In this document: one piece after another, positions 1-8,901 of the stretch | Numbering within the stretch: the first letter of the stretch is position 1 | Layout of the letters: every line of letters begins with the position of its first letter | DNA from: Bacillota bacterium | GTDB taxonomy: Bacteria; Bacillota; Sulfobacillia; Sulfobacillales; Sulfobacillaceae | Length of the DNA stretch: 64,000 nt | Assembly (NCBI GenBank): GCA_026627065.1 | Contig: JAPNUO010000002.1 | Coordinates: 310,001-374,000 of the forward strand | Direction of reading: 5' to 3' | Notes under the pieces: model-generated | What the model was told of the DNA's origin: nothing | The model's input: only the letters and a program-made list of their open reading frames with translations | The model's database searches: none | Program-made: the position numbers and the translations under genes

Positions 1-588
1 AACATTGTGGTCAACCCGGAAGAGGTGGGAGCGGACTTTTACGTCTTCTGCGGCCACAAATGGATGATGGCGCCGGCGGGTTGGGCAGGGCTCTGGGTGC
101 GCCACGGGCGCTTAGAGGAAGTCGGTACCCGCTGGCCTCTGGAGCCGGATCCGCTCGATGCTCATCTGTTGGAGCAAGCACCGTTTCCCGACTACAGCCC
201 GGAAGGAGACGCGTTGGAATTTGGAACCCGCTGCTGGCCGCGCATCTCGGGATGGTCGGTGACCTGGGACTATTTTGAAGAAGAAGGCTTTCCCTTTCAC
301 GCGCAGTATCAGCTGGCACTTGCCGACCAGGCGCGGGAGCGGCTGCGCACGGTGGCGGGCCTGTCGGTGCAGGATCCGCCCACCCGCGAATACCAGCGGA
401 CGGCGATGATGGCCGTCGCCTGCCGACAACTTGGCTCAGGCCTGTCAGATTGGCTGTGGGAGCGCGGCGTGGTGGCGAAGGCCAGTCGGGGCCGACACGG
501 CATTCGGCTGTCCTGGGCGTCCTTTAACACGGAAGACGATCTCGAGCGGCTGATCGATGCCATGGATGGACTCGACGAGAAGGCTTAA
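1..588 (+). CDS. Class V aminotransferase-like protein, C-terminal part
   Basis: The reading frame is open from the first base, so the 5' end lies outside the window. The visible 195 residues begin just before the PLP site. The motif CGHKWMMAP carries the probable Schiff-base lysine, in the setting usual for class V (cysteine desulfurase/isopenicillin epimerase-like) enzymes. A C-terminal small domain follows and ends in ERLIDAMDGL. The substrate cannot be told from this part: family members include desulfurases, kynureninase-like lyases and epimerases. The stop codon overlaps the end of the convergent hypothetical gene by four bases. Confidence 0.8.
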   Translation, partial: NIVVNPEEVGADFYVFCGHKWMMAPAGWAGLWVRHGRLEEVGTRWPLEPDPLDAHLLEQAPFPDYSPEGDALEFGTRCWPRISGWSVTWDYFEEEGFPFHAQYQLALADQARERLRTVAGLSVQDPPTREYQRTAMMAVACRQLGSGLSDWLWERGVVAKASRGRHGIRLSWASFNTEDDLERLIDAMDGLDEKA

Positions 589-959
589 TCGTCCGGGTCG
601 CCCGTTTCGGCGCCATTCCAAAATTCTTGGGTCGCCTTGAGGCGATCGGCAATGAGCCACCCAAAGTCGGAGTCCAGCGCGGCGGGATCGAGGGCCTGAG
701 ATCCATAGGGATTCCAAAACGCGGCAGTGGCCTCGGAGGAGGTGCGACCGAGCAGCCACTGCCGCCATTCAGGATCGCGCCAGACGCGCGCGATGTTTTC
801 GAAGGTCAGGGCAGCTTTAGCCTCCAAAATGAGGCGCGCGGACTCTCCGACGAGGTGGAGCACCTTCGGCGTGGCACGCTCGGGATAGAGGAGCGCGATC
901 AAGTCCTTTACCGCTTGAACGCCGCTTTCTACGTCGGGCGCCTTCGGTCCAAATCCCAT
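585..959 (-). CDS. Hypothetical protein, 124 residues
   Basis: I do not recognise this protein. It is helical, soluble-looking and acidic at the C-terminus (ends ETGDPDD), with no signal peptide or membrane segment. The start is placed at the ATG of MGFGPK because a GGAGGAGGG ribosome site lies about eight bases before it. The ATG ten codons upstream would put that site inside the coding sequence. It converges on the aminotransferase gene with a four-base overlap, which suggests both are real and stably arranged. Confidence 0.6.
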   Translation of the reverse strand: MGFGPKAPDVESGVQAVKDLIALLYPERATPKVLHLVGESARLILEAKAALTFENIARVWRDPEWRQWLLGRTSSEATAAFWNPYGSQALDPAALDSDFGWLIADRLKATQEFWNGAETGDPDD

Positions 960-1191
960 GCCCCATCCCTCCTCCCTGCTTCGTGACATAGTCTAAGGCG
1001 GCATGGACCTACCTGCCTCGTTTCTGAGCATTGTAGGTTTTGTCCGCATGCCGAGCTAGTCGCTCAACTTAGACCGTGCTTTGCTACTCTCCCAGTATTT
1101 TACGCGAATTGCGGCACCTTGAGTCACGTAGCGGCATAGAGGGTAAGAGGGGCGATGGTAGGAAAAGGACGAAGTGAGGGGGGGCAGTGGC

Positions 1192-1761
1192 GTGATCAGA
1201 GTACCTCGAGAGCATTCCCTGTCCCTTCACCAATGGGGCCGCCAAGTGCTTCATTGGATGGTGCTGCATCGACCCGCTGAGCTGGTTCTCAAATGGTATC
1301 GGGACCAAGGCTTTCCCGTCTATCGGGTGGACGAGGTTCGCGCTCTCCCCGATACCGTTGTCGAAGAGCGCGTCAGCCGGCTGCGATACGTCTGGCGGAC
1401 CTGGCTGTGGGGAGAGAGTGCCCTGTCTATCGCCGTTGGGCCGGCCGGGCTAATCGTTGGCGTGCCGACGTTGTCTTTGGTCCTCATGGGGTGGGCGGTG
1501 GACATGGGGTGGTCCTATGGCTTGAACATGGACGACAGCCGACGGATTGCCTACGTCCAGGAGACCATTTTCCACGGTCTGGAGGAAACTTTAGGGCTAG
1601 GATCCCAGGCCTCGCGGGATGTCAGGAACTGGCGTCGTTTGGGGACCACGGTGCTTTTTTGGGGATGCGGCACCGAATTTGCCGCAGCGGATCGGGTCAT
1701 GGCCCGCGTCCGTACAGTATTTCGGAGCCAGCGGGATCAAGCGCGGAACCATTCACCCTGA
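1192..1761 (+). CDS. Hypothetical protein, weakly EcsC-like
   Basis: About 189 residues with one clearly hydrophobic stretch (SIAVGPAGLIVGVPTLSLVLMGWAV split around glycines and prolines) followed by a region that begins WSYGLNMDD. The hydrophobic helix followed by a 'YG.. D' segment recalls EcsC-family proteins, but the match is only by eye. The GTG at 1192 is chosen because GAGGGGGG sits seven bases upstream. A GTG at 1174 is an alternative and would add six residues. No neighbouring gene suggests a function. Confidence 0.5.
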   Translation: MIRVPREHSLSLHQWGRQVLHWMVLHRPAELVLKWYRDQGFPVYRVDEVRALPDTVVEERVSRLRYVWRTWLWGESALSIAVGPAGLIVGVPTLSLVLMGWAVDMGWSYGLNMDDSRRIAYVQETIFHGLEETLGLGSQASRDVRNWRRLGTTVLFWGCGTEFAAADRVMARVRTVFRSQRDQARNHSP

Positions 1762-1868
1762 CTCTTTGAGCATTCACCCATCATTTGCGCCTGTTCGCGT
1801 CACAGGTGGTGCCGTTCGTCACCGCAATTTGTTACGGTAATCACAACCGAAGCATGGAGGTGCTGGAC

Positions 1869-1970
1869 GTGGACGACGATGTGAGAAAGGACGAAGAGCC
1901 TAGGCGGGATGAGTGGTTCGATGTGATGCGGGAATGGTTCGAGGAGGCCGAAGAAAGCGCCGAGTCCTAA
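1869..1970 (+). CDS. Very small acidic ORF, 33 residues
   Basis: A GTG codon sits seven bases after a good GGAGGT ribosome site and opens a 33-codon frame. About half of the residues are Asp, Glu or Arg (it starts VDDDVRKDEEPRRDEW). It ends six bases before a very strong terminator hairpin. The combination of ribosome site, short frame and terminator suggests a short mRNA. No function is recognised. The frame could instead extend upstream to an ATG at 1785, but that start has no comparable ribosome site. Confidence 0.4.
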   Translation: MDDDVRKDEEPRRDEWFDVMREWFEEAEESAES

Positions 1971-1976
1971 GAGCAC

Positions 1977-2015
1977 CACGGCAACCGGAGTCCGGTTGCC
2001 GTGATTTTGGCTTTT
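1977..2015 (+). terminator. Strong intrinsic terminator
   Basis: The arms CACGGCAACCGGA and TCCGGTTGCCGTG (1977-1989 and 1991-2003) are perfectly complementary over 13 bp and are separated by a single G, so the innermost pairs must open. ATTTTGGCTTTT follows. It closes the transcript of the small acidic ORF and marks the left edge of the decayed region. Confidence 0.85.
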
Positions 2016-2039
2016 GAAACAGGAGCGATGGCTAATGGT

Positions 2040-2640
2040 CGTGAAGCACCGAAGCCGGGTGCTAGTGCAATTGAGAAGCGCTCCATTTGGAGAGATGGTT
2101 TAATGCCCTGGGCAATCGGGTTGACGGCAAAAATATTGCGGCAATTCGCCGCGTGTCAAGGGGTTGTCGATGTCCGCCAGGATCATGCCTTGATCTAATG
2201 CCAGCTCACGGGGAGCAATGTCGCCGGTCAGAGGGTTGACGGCATTAACAAATTCCGTAGGGTCCGTAAATTGAGGATAGTCGGTTCTGAGACGCTGAAT
2301 GTTGGCGTAGGATGCTTGCGGTCAGTGTCCGCGTAGGCGTTGCCGGTACCTCCGAACCCCAAGGGGTCGCGCCATAGGCAGCGTAGCCGCCGGAAAGTTC
2401 CGACACGCTGGCGGGGGGATAATGCAAGGTATCGAGAGCGTAAAGAATAGAGGCTTTGGCATAGTTGATGTCGTTTAGACCAAAACTGTGGCGACTCTAA
2501 GCATCCTCGGGTACCGGCGCTATGACTAGTCCGAATTCGCTGCCTCTCCAGCTCGGCACATACGTAATGTTGTCATACATGTAGTATCCTTCCGCGACGG
2601 AAAACGTTTGGTGCCCTTCATATGTGTCAGATCACGAAAA
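2040..2640 (-). pseudogene. Remnant of glucoamylase-like (GH/DUF3131-type) protein
   Basis: Reading the minus strand in shifting frames gives consecutive family-like pieces. They are SVAEGYYMYDNITYVPSW; then INYAKASILYALDTLHYPPA and SELSGGYAAYGATPWG; then VNAVNPLTGDIAPRELALDQ and GMILADIDNP; finally NIFAVNPIAQGIKPSLQMER. The order (YVPSWGGS, GGY..YG, F.NP..LALDQG, YF..NP) is that of the C-terminal catalytic half of putative glucoamylases. The frame changes several times and the N-terminal half is missing, so this is a dead fragment. The family assignment rests on motif recall, not a search. Confidence 0.6.
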
Positions 2641-2799
2641 AGTCGACGAAACGCACACTGATCACTCAAACGCCGGTAGGGTGTTTCGCGGTGAGCGTGA
2701 CCCCGACGGCCACAGACTCAGAGGGAGGGGATCACGAATTTTCGTTGTCGAATTTATTGACGTCAGTCCAACGATCGCGATGCCGTGGATCCAAAGTCG

Positions 2800-3015
2800 G
2801 TGGAGAATAAGGTGGTCGAGCGAATTGTCACGCACTTCGCTACGGGGGAACGCATTATTCTCTTTGGATCGTGCTCAGGGGGATGTACGTCCGGATAGCG
2901 ACTGGGACTTTTGATTATTATGCCGTTCGACGAAACCCCGTCAGAGGTTCAGGACGGGTTTTCAATGATGGCCAATGAGATAATGAAGGAAAAATTCTCT
3001 ATGAACGTCCCCTAA
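2800..3015 (+). pseudogene. Remnant of MNT-type nucleotidyltransferase
   Basis: The first frame reads VVERIVTHFATGERIILFGS, the start of a minimal nucleotidyltransferase domain. The next segment, AQGDVRPDSDWDF, with the metal-binding DSDWD motif, is in a different frame. The original frame resumes at LIIMPFDETPSEVQDGF and reaches a stop at 3013-3015. Two opposite one-base shifts, one near the Gly-Ser codons and one in a short T run, explain this. Such domains often act as antitoxins (MntA/HepT), but no partner gene is visible and the gene cannot make the intact protein. Confidence 0.65.
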
Positions 3016-3085
3016 AATCTAGAGAGTCTATGCTTAGGAGCATCTGAACATCGCGCGTCATGCTGCATGTATTCCTCACCTAAAT

Positions 3086-3265
3086 GACCTCTTGCTCCTC
3101 ACGCTAGACATCTTGGCCGGGAACACCCCGCGGTACCTTCTCGCGGAGCGGTTGACCCTGACCGATGTCGCAATGCTCGTCGGGCAGGGCTGCCAGGACG
3201 ACGATCTCGACCGGGTATTCGATCAACGCGCCCGAGCAGGGCCCGCCACCGTGTTTAGTGCCTGG
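3086..3265 (+). pseudogene. N-terminal remnant of a DUF4277-type transposase
   Basis: The segment LLTLDILAGNTPRYLLAERL, followed by TDVAMLVGQGCQDDDLDRVF and ARAGPATVFSAW, resembles the N-terminal domain that precedes the DDE domain in some IS1634/IS4-like transposases (pattern: LNxLxGxxPLYxxxEF...DDRLGRxLD...VFSA). No DDE domain follows and no start or inverted repeat was found. It differs from the transposase at the right edge of the window. The open frame runs on to 3415 without recognisable content. Confidence 0.45.
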
Positions 3266-3602
3266 CCGCTGGCTGCGTCTACCCAAGAGGGCGTGGTGCT
3301 CACGACGGGGCCTTATGCCGGTTGGTCGCCGAACAACCAGCGTATGGCTAGTAAAGCCCTTCGGGTGCCGCCGATGGTCTTGATCGAGCCACCTGTCTGG
3401 GCGGGCCCGCCTTAATGCCAGGATTTGCGTGGGAATGGCGTGATGAAGGAATAAAGGCAAGAAATTCACAGTAAACGTTCAGGAGATTTCCATCGGTTTG
3501 ATACCATGGAGGTGAGAAAAGCAAGAGACAAGTCGTCATGGGGTTTTGGAAGGAAATCATGCCCGAAGAGCCAGAGAAGCCAAAGACGAGGGATGCTTTA
3601 TG

Positions 3603-4080
3603 GATCGCTTAGCGGATAAGTTTCGCGGGCCGATGGCAATGATTCGCTAAGAACAGCAACGGCAGGCGGGCGTTTACCAAAAGCTTGGAGTTTTGATGCT
3701 TGATATTGGTGCGAGTTGTGGAGAATGGCTGGCCGCTCAGCGTGATGTCGGTATTCCGGCCGTGGGAACTGAGCTCAACGCGATGCGGGCTGAGCGCCTG
3801 GCTGTCCAAAGATTTCTGGTGGATGTGGACGACGCCCTGGACTATTTGCGATGGCAAGAGGCAGGAGCGTTTTCCGCCGTTACAGTGTTCCTAGGGGTGG
3901 AGCATTGGCGAGGGCTCCACGTTGGTGAGGCGGTCAACCTGCCGTCGTAGGTTCTGGCCCGAGAAGGACTGCTCGCGTTGGAAACCGTCAACGTCGCGTT
4001 CGTGTAGGGATGGAACCACTTTTCATGCGAACCTACCCATGTGCTGGCGTTGCTGCCAGATATATTGCAATGGATAGTGA
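3603..4080 (+). pseudogene. Remnant of class I SAM-dependent methyltransferase
   Basis: One frame, interrupted by in-frame stops near 3648, 3948 and 4005, reads through a whole methyltransferase core. It begins DRLADKFRGPMAMIR-stop, then MLDIGASCGEWLAAQRDVGI (the SAM-binding LDIGxGxGE motif I), AVTVFLGVEHW, then VLAREGLLALETVN and GWNHFSCEPTHVLALLP. This is the pattern of methyltransferases found in O-antigen and exopolysaccharide clusters. The frame is kept, so decay is by point mutation. It lies directly before the GDP-sugar genes and may once have belonged with them. Confidence 0.75.
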
Positions 4081-4189
4081 GAAAAAGCCGATTTGCGTCC
4101 GCTGTATTAGGGGTGAAGTCCTACAGACTGGGATAGGTCGCGGATTGGCGCCGGGGTTGCGCCTAAATTCTCACGCAGGGGGAAGTTGA

Positions 4190-5194
4190 ATGGGCAAGAG
4201 GGCATTGATCACCGGAATCACCGGACAAGACGGGTCCTACCTAGCCGAGTTGCTGCTTGAGAAAGGATATACGATCTTTGGTCTGATTCGCCGGAGTAGC
4301 ACCACACCAACCGAACGAATTAGTCATTTGTCGGAAAAGGTGGAGCTGGTGTCGGGCGATTTGCTCGATGAACGGTCGTTGCGCCAGATTTTAGAGGTGT
4401 GCGAGCCGGATGAAGTGTACAACTTGGCTGCGCAATCGTTCGTACCCGAAAGCTGGAACCAGGCAATTCTTACCGGCGAAGTGACAGCACTGGGGGCTAC
4501 GCGGCTGTTAAATGCGATTATTGATGTCAATCCCCGGATCCGTTATTACCAAGCCTCCACGAGTGAAATGTTTGGCAAGGCACAGACTGTACCTCAAAAC
4601 GAAGCCACCCCCTTTTATCCCCGCAGCCCCTACGGCGTTTCCAAGCTTTACGCGCACTGGATTACCGTCAATTACCGGGAGAGCTACGGCTTGTTTGCTT
4701 GTTCAGGCATTCTTTTTAATCATGAATCGCCGCGGCGCGGACTTGAGTTTGTGACACGCAAAGTGACCTATGCGGCTGCTCAAATCAAGGAGGGGTTGCG
4801 CCAAGAGTTGTGGCTAGGCAATCTTGACGCACAGAGGGACTGGGGTTATGCGCCTGATTACGTGGAGGGCATGTGGCGCATGCTGCAAGCTGACCAGCCC
4901 GACGATTATGTGCTAGCCACAGGGGAAACTCACAGCGTGCGGGAGTGGGTGGACAAGAGCTTTCGGCTGCTTGGGTTGGACTACCGCGACTATGTAAAAG
5001 TTGACACGCGTCTGGTGCGGCCCGCAGAGGTCGACCTCCTCATCGGAGACGCGAGCAAAGCCCGTCAGCGGTTGGGGTGGAAGCCGAGCGTGACGTTTGA
5101 TAAACTTGTTGAAATTATGGTGGAGGCCGACCTCGCTCTCGTGCAGCGTCAGCAAGCGCTACAACATGCGCTCAAGTCAACCATGGCGAAATAA
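4190..5194 (+). CDS. gmd: GDP-mannose 4,6-dehydratase
   Basis: Converts GDP-D-mannose to GDP-4-dehydro-6-deoxy-D-mannose, the first step toward GDP-rhamnose or GDP-fucose. The N-terminal NADP site [13 protein letters not shown] (residues 8-20) and the catalytic Tyr148-xxx-Lys152 pair in [12 protein letters not shown] are intact. FNHESPRRG is the usual Gmd loop. At 334 residues it is slightly short for the family. AGGGGGAAG precedes the ATG. It lies 25 bases ahead of the reductase gene, presumably in one operon. Confidence 0.93.
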   Translation: MGKRALITGITGQDGSYLAELLLEKGYTIFGLIRRSSTTPTERISHLSEKVELVSGDLLDERSLRQILEVCEPDEVYNLAAQSFVPESWNQAILTGEVTALGATRLLNAIIDVNPRIRYYQASTSEMFGKAQTVPQNEATPFYPRSPYGVSKLYAHWITVNYRESYGLFACSGILFNHESPRRGLEFVTRKVTYAAAQIKEGLRQELWLGNLDAQRDWGYAPDYVEGMWRMLQADQPDDYVLATGETHSVREWVDKSFRLLGLDYRDYVKVDTRLVRPAEVDLLIGDASKARQRLGWKPSVTFDKLVEIMVEADLALVQRQQALQHALKSTMAK

Positions 5195-5219
5195 TTCGAC
5201 CAGAGGGGGGTATCAGGGG

Positions 5220-6116
5220 GTGCGCGTCCTGGTAACTGGAGCGGATGGTTTCGTGGGCGGCTACCTCGTGCCTCGCCTCGTCGATCGTGGACATCAGGTG
5301 TTGGCGTTGCATGGGCCGCGAGCTCAAGAACGTCCGCGGGCTGATTTGCAATCGCGTGAGTTGCTTAGGCGCGAAATCGGTAGCTTTTGTCCAGAAGTGG
5401 TGGTCCACTTGGCCGGACAGAGTTCGGTGAAAAGGGCCTGGGATTGGCCGCAGCTCACGGTGGCGGTGAACGTCATTGGCACTCTCAACCTTTGGGAGGT
5501 GGCGGCTCAGGAGGCGCTTTGCCATTTTATCTATGTCAGTTCGGCCGAAGTGTACGGGGACCGTGCGACCATTCCCATTACGGAAGACCATCCCGTGCAA
5601 CCGATGAATCCCTATGCCGTGTCCAAGGTGGCTGCTGAGGAGCTGTTGAACCAGCTCAACGAGCGAAGCGGCAGAAAGCCTCGTCTGACCATTTTGAGGC
5701 CATTCGCTCACGTGGGGCCAGGACAATCTGAAGAGTTTGCGGTGGCGTCGTTTGCCCGTCAGGTGCGGGAGGCCGGCCAGCACGTCTACGTCGGCAACTT
5801 GGCGGTTGTTCGGGACTTTTTGGATGTGCGGGACGTGGTCGAGGCGTATTGCCTTGCTGTCGAATCCCCAACGTTGTCGGGAACCTTTAACATTGCGTCA
5901 GGTGTTGGGCGCGCCTTGAAGGATGTGCTGGGCGACCTCATGCGCCTCGCTCAGCGGGAACAATTAGAGGTGCGTACTGACCCGACCCGGTTACGGCCGC
6001 GAGAGGCTCGAGCCATCGTCGGGAATGCTGAGCGGTTTCAGGCTGCAACCGGCTGGGCTCCCAAGGTGGCCTGGGAAGACACGCTGAAAGACATTTTATT
6101 GGCCCTCGAACGTTAG
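5220..6116 (+). CDS. rmd: GDP-6-deoxy-D-mannose reductase (SDR family)
   Basis: An extended short-chain dehydrogenase of 298 residues. The nucleotide site TGADGFVGGYL lies at residues 6-16, and the catalytic Tyr and Lys are in NPYAVSKVAAE. HVGPGQ...FAVASFARQV and the C-terminal segment RPREARAIVGNAERFQAATG match Rmd enzymes, which reduce the Gmd product to GDP-D-rhamnose. The sister activity, GDP-fucose synthase, is less likely on these motifs. The GTG at 5220 is used because the frame upstream runs inside gmd and GGGGGG ribosome sites lie just before it. The 3' end overlaps the convergent glycosyltransferase by 21 bases. Confidence 0.85.
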   Translation: MRVLVTGADGFVGGYLVPRLVDRGHQVLALHGPRAQERPRADLQSRELLRREIGSFCPEVVVHLAGQSSVKRAWDWPQLTVAVNVIGTLNLWEVAAQEALCHFIYVSSAEVYGDRATIPITEDHPVQPMNPYAVSKVAAEELLNQLNERSGRKPRLTILRPFAHVGPGQSEEFAVASFARQVREAGQHVYVGNLAVVRDFLDVRDVVEAYCLAVESPTLSGTFNIASGVGRALKDVLGDLMRLAQREQLEVRTDPTRLRPREARAIVGNAERFQAATGWAPKVAWEDTLKDILLALER

Positions 6117-8351
6117 TTGGGAGGGCGTGACTCCGTAATTTCGGAGCACGTCGACCAGTTGAGCGGCAACCTTGTGCGGATGATATTGCTCGGCGGTGAG
6201 ACGAGCTTGGCGACGTAGTCCTTCCGTATCGGGATAATGGTCTACAGCCCATCTTAAGAGCGAGACCAATTGATCCAGATCGGGTTCTGCCCAATAATGG
6301 CCGTGAAAAATGGGCGTGTCGGTCTGGTCTGAAACCGGGATGACGGCCTTAGCATCAAGTAAGAGTGCATTATCTGCCCGGAGAAAATCGGTGGGCCCAC
6401 TCCAATTGGTAGCGATTACGAGGAGGCCTGTGGCCATGGCTTCCAGAATCGGACGACCCCAACCTTCTCCGCGGGTTGGCAACACAAACACATCTCCCGA
6501 CTGATAAAAGGCGGCAATTTGAGCTTCACTCCATGACTCCAAAATGACCTGGATCGGGGCGACGTCCTCAGCGCGATAGCCGTCTGCGGCCAACAAGTGA
6601 GTGATGTCCTCTCGAGGATTAGCCTGAGGATTTTCGAGACGAGTGGTCTTAATTGTTAACGCCACGGGGTCGTTGGCGCGAAATGCGCGGGCCCAGGCTT
6701 TAATAAGAACGTCCCAGCCTTTGCGATCAGTCCAGTGGAACAGCGAGATGAAGTGAAGGCGGTCGCGATGGGCGGAGACGCGCGGGGGTCGATAGAGGTC
6801 CGTGTCTACGGGGCTGGGCACTACGGAAATTTTGTCCGGCGATATGCCGGCAGCCACAAAAGTTTCACGGTTAAAGGTGCTTGGGACTAGAACAGCCGAC
6901 ATGTGATTGAGTCGCGCGACCCAGGATTCCGGTAGCGCGTTGGTCTCAAACATTGTGCGGACGAGAACCGCGCCGTGACGGGGTGGCGCGGTGGCCCATC
7001 CTGGGACGCTGTGGATTTGGACGGTACTCCGGGTAACGGGTACCCGTTCCAGTGCGCCAAAAAGGCGCTCTTCCTCGTTCGTCACGGTTGACGGGCTTAA
7101 CATGCCACCATCGTCAATAATGCGAGGGATAATTCCCAGCATCGGCAACGCTTTAAGAAAGGACCGGGCTTCTGATGCGAATCCCGAGGCATTGCGAACA
7201 GGGCCGCGCCAGATAATGGTGTTTGAGAGTTTGGGGACGGCAAACCATCGGTTCTTTACCGGCGGATCCTGGAGCAACAGTTCCCACTGCTTCCAAATCT
7301 GCGACCATGTGTAATGTTCGAGAACCCACCGGCGTCCGGCTTCCTGCCGCCAACCCCGCTCTTCGCGGGGGAGGTTGGCGACCTGGCGAAGCAGTTCGAC
7401 GAGTGCCTCGGGATCCGGTTCGAAGTGCCAGCCGAGTTTGGACGAGTAACTGACAGTGTCGTAATGTCGCTCTCCAGGAATCCGCCAACCAATAGCGGAG
7501 GGCACAAATTCGTTGGTCGGGTTGGTATCGCTGGCAACGACGAGGCATCCGGCCGCCATTGCCTCAAGCACGGGCATGTTGAACCCTTCGCCCCGATAGG
7601 GGGACACTAGGCATGTGGCGCTGCGGTACAAGGCGGCCATGTCCTCTTCGGGGAGGTCGTCAAGGATCACCCGAATGGCCGGGGCGGTGGGATCGTCGAG
7701 CGCCTCGAGAAGGGCATCGGGCATGGCAGCGTGCCGATAGCTGGAGGTACGGCCTACCGCTTTAACCACCAGCAAGACGTCGTCATGACGGTGAAAGGCC
7801 TGGCAGTACGCTTTGACCAAGACGTCTAGCCCCTTGCGCGGCAAAAATCCCCCCACCCATAAGAACACCGTGTGGGGCGTGGGTTCCCCTGTCAATTGGT
7901 GGCCAAAAGGATGGTAAACGGCAGGGTTAATACCATTTGGGATCACGCTGAGTTTATTCTCGGGAATGCCGGAGGCCAGGAACATCTCCTGCACGGCCAG
8001 GCTGGGCACAACCACCCGGTGAACCCGATGCAACAAAGGGTCGACCCATTCCTCGGGAATGACCCCCAACTCCCATGGCTGATTTATGATTAAGGGACCA
8101 CAGGCGGTATTCCAGTAAGGCGGCCAAGTGTGCCGGACGTGCCAGTCGGCCGGTTCGAAGCCGCTAATCAGGGACTGGAGGCGGCGCCATTCGCCAATGT
8201 TTCGAGCCACTGCGTCCACGTCATCCAAGGGATCGGTGGGGCGCACCAGCACCTCATGCCCGCGTTGCAAGGCCGCCAAGCATAGTTCGCGATTCACCTT
8301 GTCCAAGCTCAAAGGGCGAAAGAACGGCCCTTCCCACAAGAGTCTCACCAT
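6096..8351 (-). CDS. Tandem two-domain GT4 glycosyltransferase
   Basis: A 751-residue protein made of two complete GT-B modules of family GT4 type. The first has VIPNGINPAVYHP, LWVGGFLPRKGLD and the EX7E motif in RGEGFNMPVLEAMAAG. The second, from about residue 375, has VVPSPVDTDLYRP, FISLFHWTDRKGWD and RGEGWGRPILEAMATG. Both keep the nucleotide-sugar glutamates, so both are probably active and may add sugars in sequence. No membrane segment is seen, so it is probably cytoplasmic. AGGAGG lies before the ATG. Its place beside gmd/rmd suggests transfer of GDP-rhamnose or a related sugar to a surface glycan; this is an inference. Confidence 0.85.
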   Translation of the reverse strand: MVRLLWEGPFFRPLSLDKVNRELCLAALQRGHEVLVRPTDPLDDVDAVARNIGEWRRLQSLISGFEPADWHVRHTWPPYWNTACGPLIINQPWELGVIPEEWVDPLLHRVHRVVVPSLAVQEMFLASGIPENKLSVIPNGINPAVYHPFGHQLTGEPTPHTVFLWVGGFLPRKGLDVLVKAYCQAFHRHDDVLLVVKAVGRTSSYRHAAMPDALLEALDDPTAPAIRVILDDLPEEDMAALYRSATCLVSPYRGEGFNMPVLEAMAAGCLVVASDTNPTNEFVPSAIGWRIPGERHYDTVSYSSKLGWHFEPDPEALVELLRQVANLPREERGWRQEAGRRWVLEHYTWSQIWKQWELLLQDPPVKNRWFAVPKLSNTIIWRGPVRNASGFASEARSFLKALPMLGIIPRIIDDGGMLSPSTVTNEEERLFGALERVPVTRSTVQIHSVPGWATAPPRHGAVLVRTMFETNALPESWVARLNHMSAVLVPSTFNRETFVAAGISPDKISVVPSPVDTDLYRPPRVSAHRDRLHFISLFHWTDRKGWDVLIKAWARAFRANDPVALTIKTTRLENPQANPREDITHLLAADGYRAEDVAPIQVILESWSEAQIAAFYQSGDVFVLPTRGEGWGRPILEAMATGLLVIATNWSGPTDFLRADNALLLDAKAVIPVSDQTDTPIFHGHYWAEPDLDQLVSLLRWAVDHYPDTEGLRRQARLTAEQYHPHKVAAQLVDVLRNYGVTPSQLTFEGQ

Positions 8352-8529
8352 CTGCCTCCTACTCGTGAGTTTGACATCCTTGTTGAATACCTTTAAGGTA
8401 CGGCGCTCGCGTTCAAAAATCGAATTTTAGCGAGGAAATCGCGCAAAACTAGCCAAGGGTGGCGCGGGTGCGTATGATAAAAGCGAGTAGGTTATCCCCA
8501 ATGATTTTCCAAAGAAAGTAGATGACACA

Positions 8530-8889
8530 GTGCGCATAGGACTGATAGCCCATGACAGCAAGAAATCCATCATGGTCGAATTTGTCGCGCGGCACGAGGC
8601 GCGCTTTCGGGGCCATGAACTTTTCGCGACGGGTCACACAGGTCAGCTCATCCAGGAAAAGACCGGCCTGCCCGTGCACTGTTTTTTGTCGGGGCCGCTG
8701 GGCGGCGATCAGCAAATGGGCAGCCGGATCGCCGAGGGCGCGATCGACATGCTCTTTTTCTTTCGCGATCCCTTGTTTGCCCATCCGCATGAGCCTGACG
8801 TGAGCGCCTTGCTGCGCCTTTCCGACGTGCGCGTCATCCCTGTGGCGACTAACCCGGCGACAGCAGAAGGATTAATCCATTTGCTCTAG
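8530..8889 (+). CDS. mgsA: Methylglyoxal synthase
   Basis: Converts dihydroxyacetone phosphate to methylglyoxal and phosphate, a bypass of lower glycolysis. The 119 residues carry AHDSKK near the start, [10 protein letters not shown] with the catalytic-base aspartate (Asp60), FFRDPL and the active-site histidine in HPHEPDV (His87), then ATNPATAE. Length and motifs fit the family. The start is a GTG with only a weak AGAAAG ribosome site. The gene runs in the same direction as the CoA-transferase gene 12 bases downstream. Confidence 0.93.
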   Translation: MRIGLIAHDSKKSIMVEFVARHEARFRGHELFATGHTGQLIQEKTGLPVHCFLSGPLGGDQQMGSRIAEGAIDMLFFFRDPLFAHPHEPDVSALLRLSDVRVIPVATNPATAEGLIHLL

Positions 8890-8901
8890 GAGGACTTCGC
8901 C

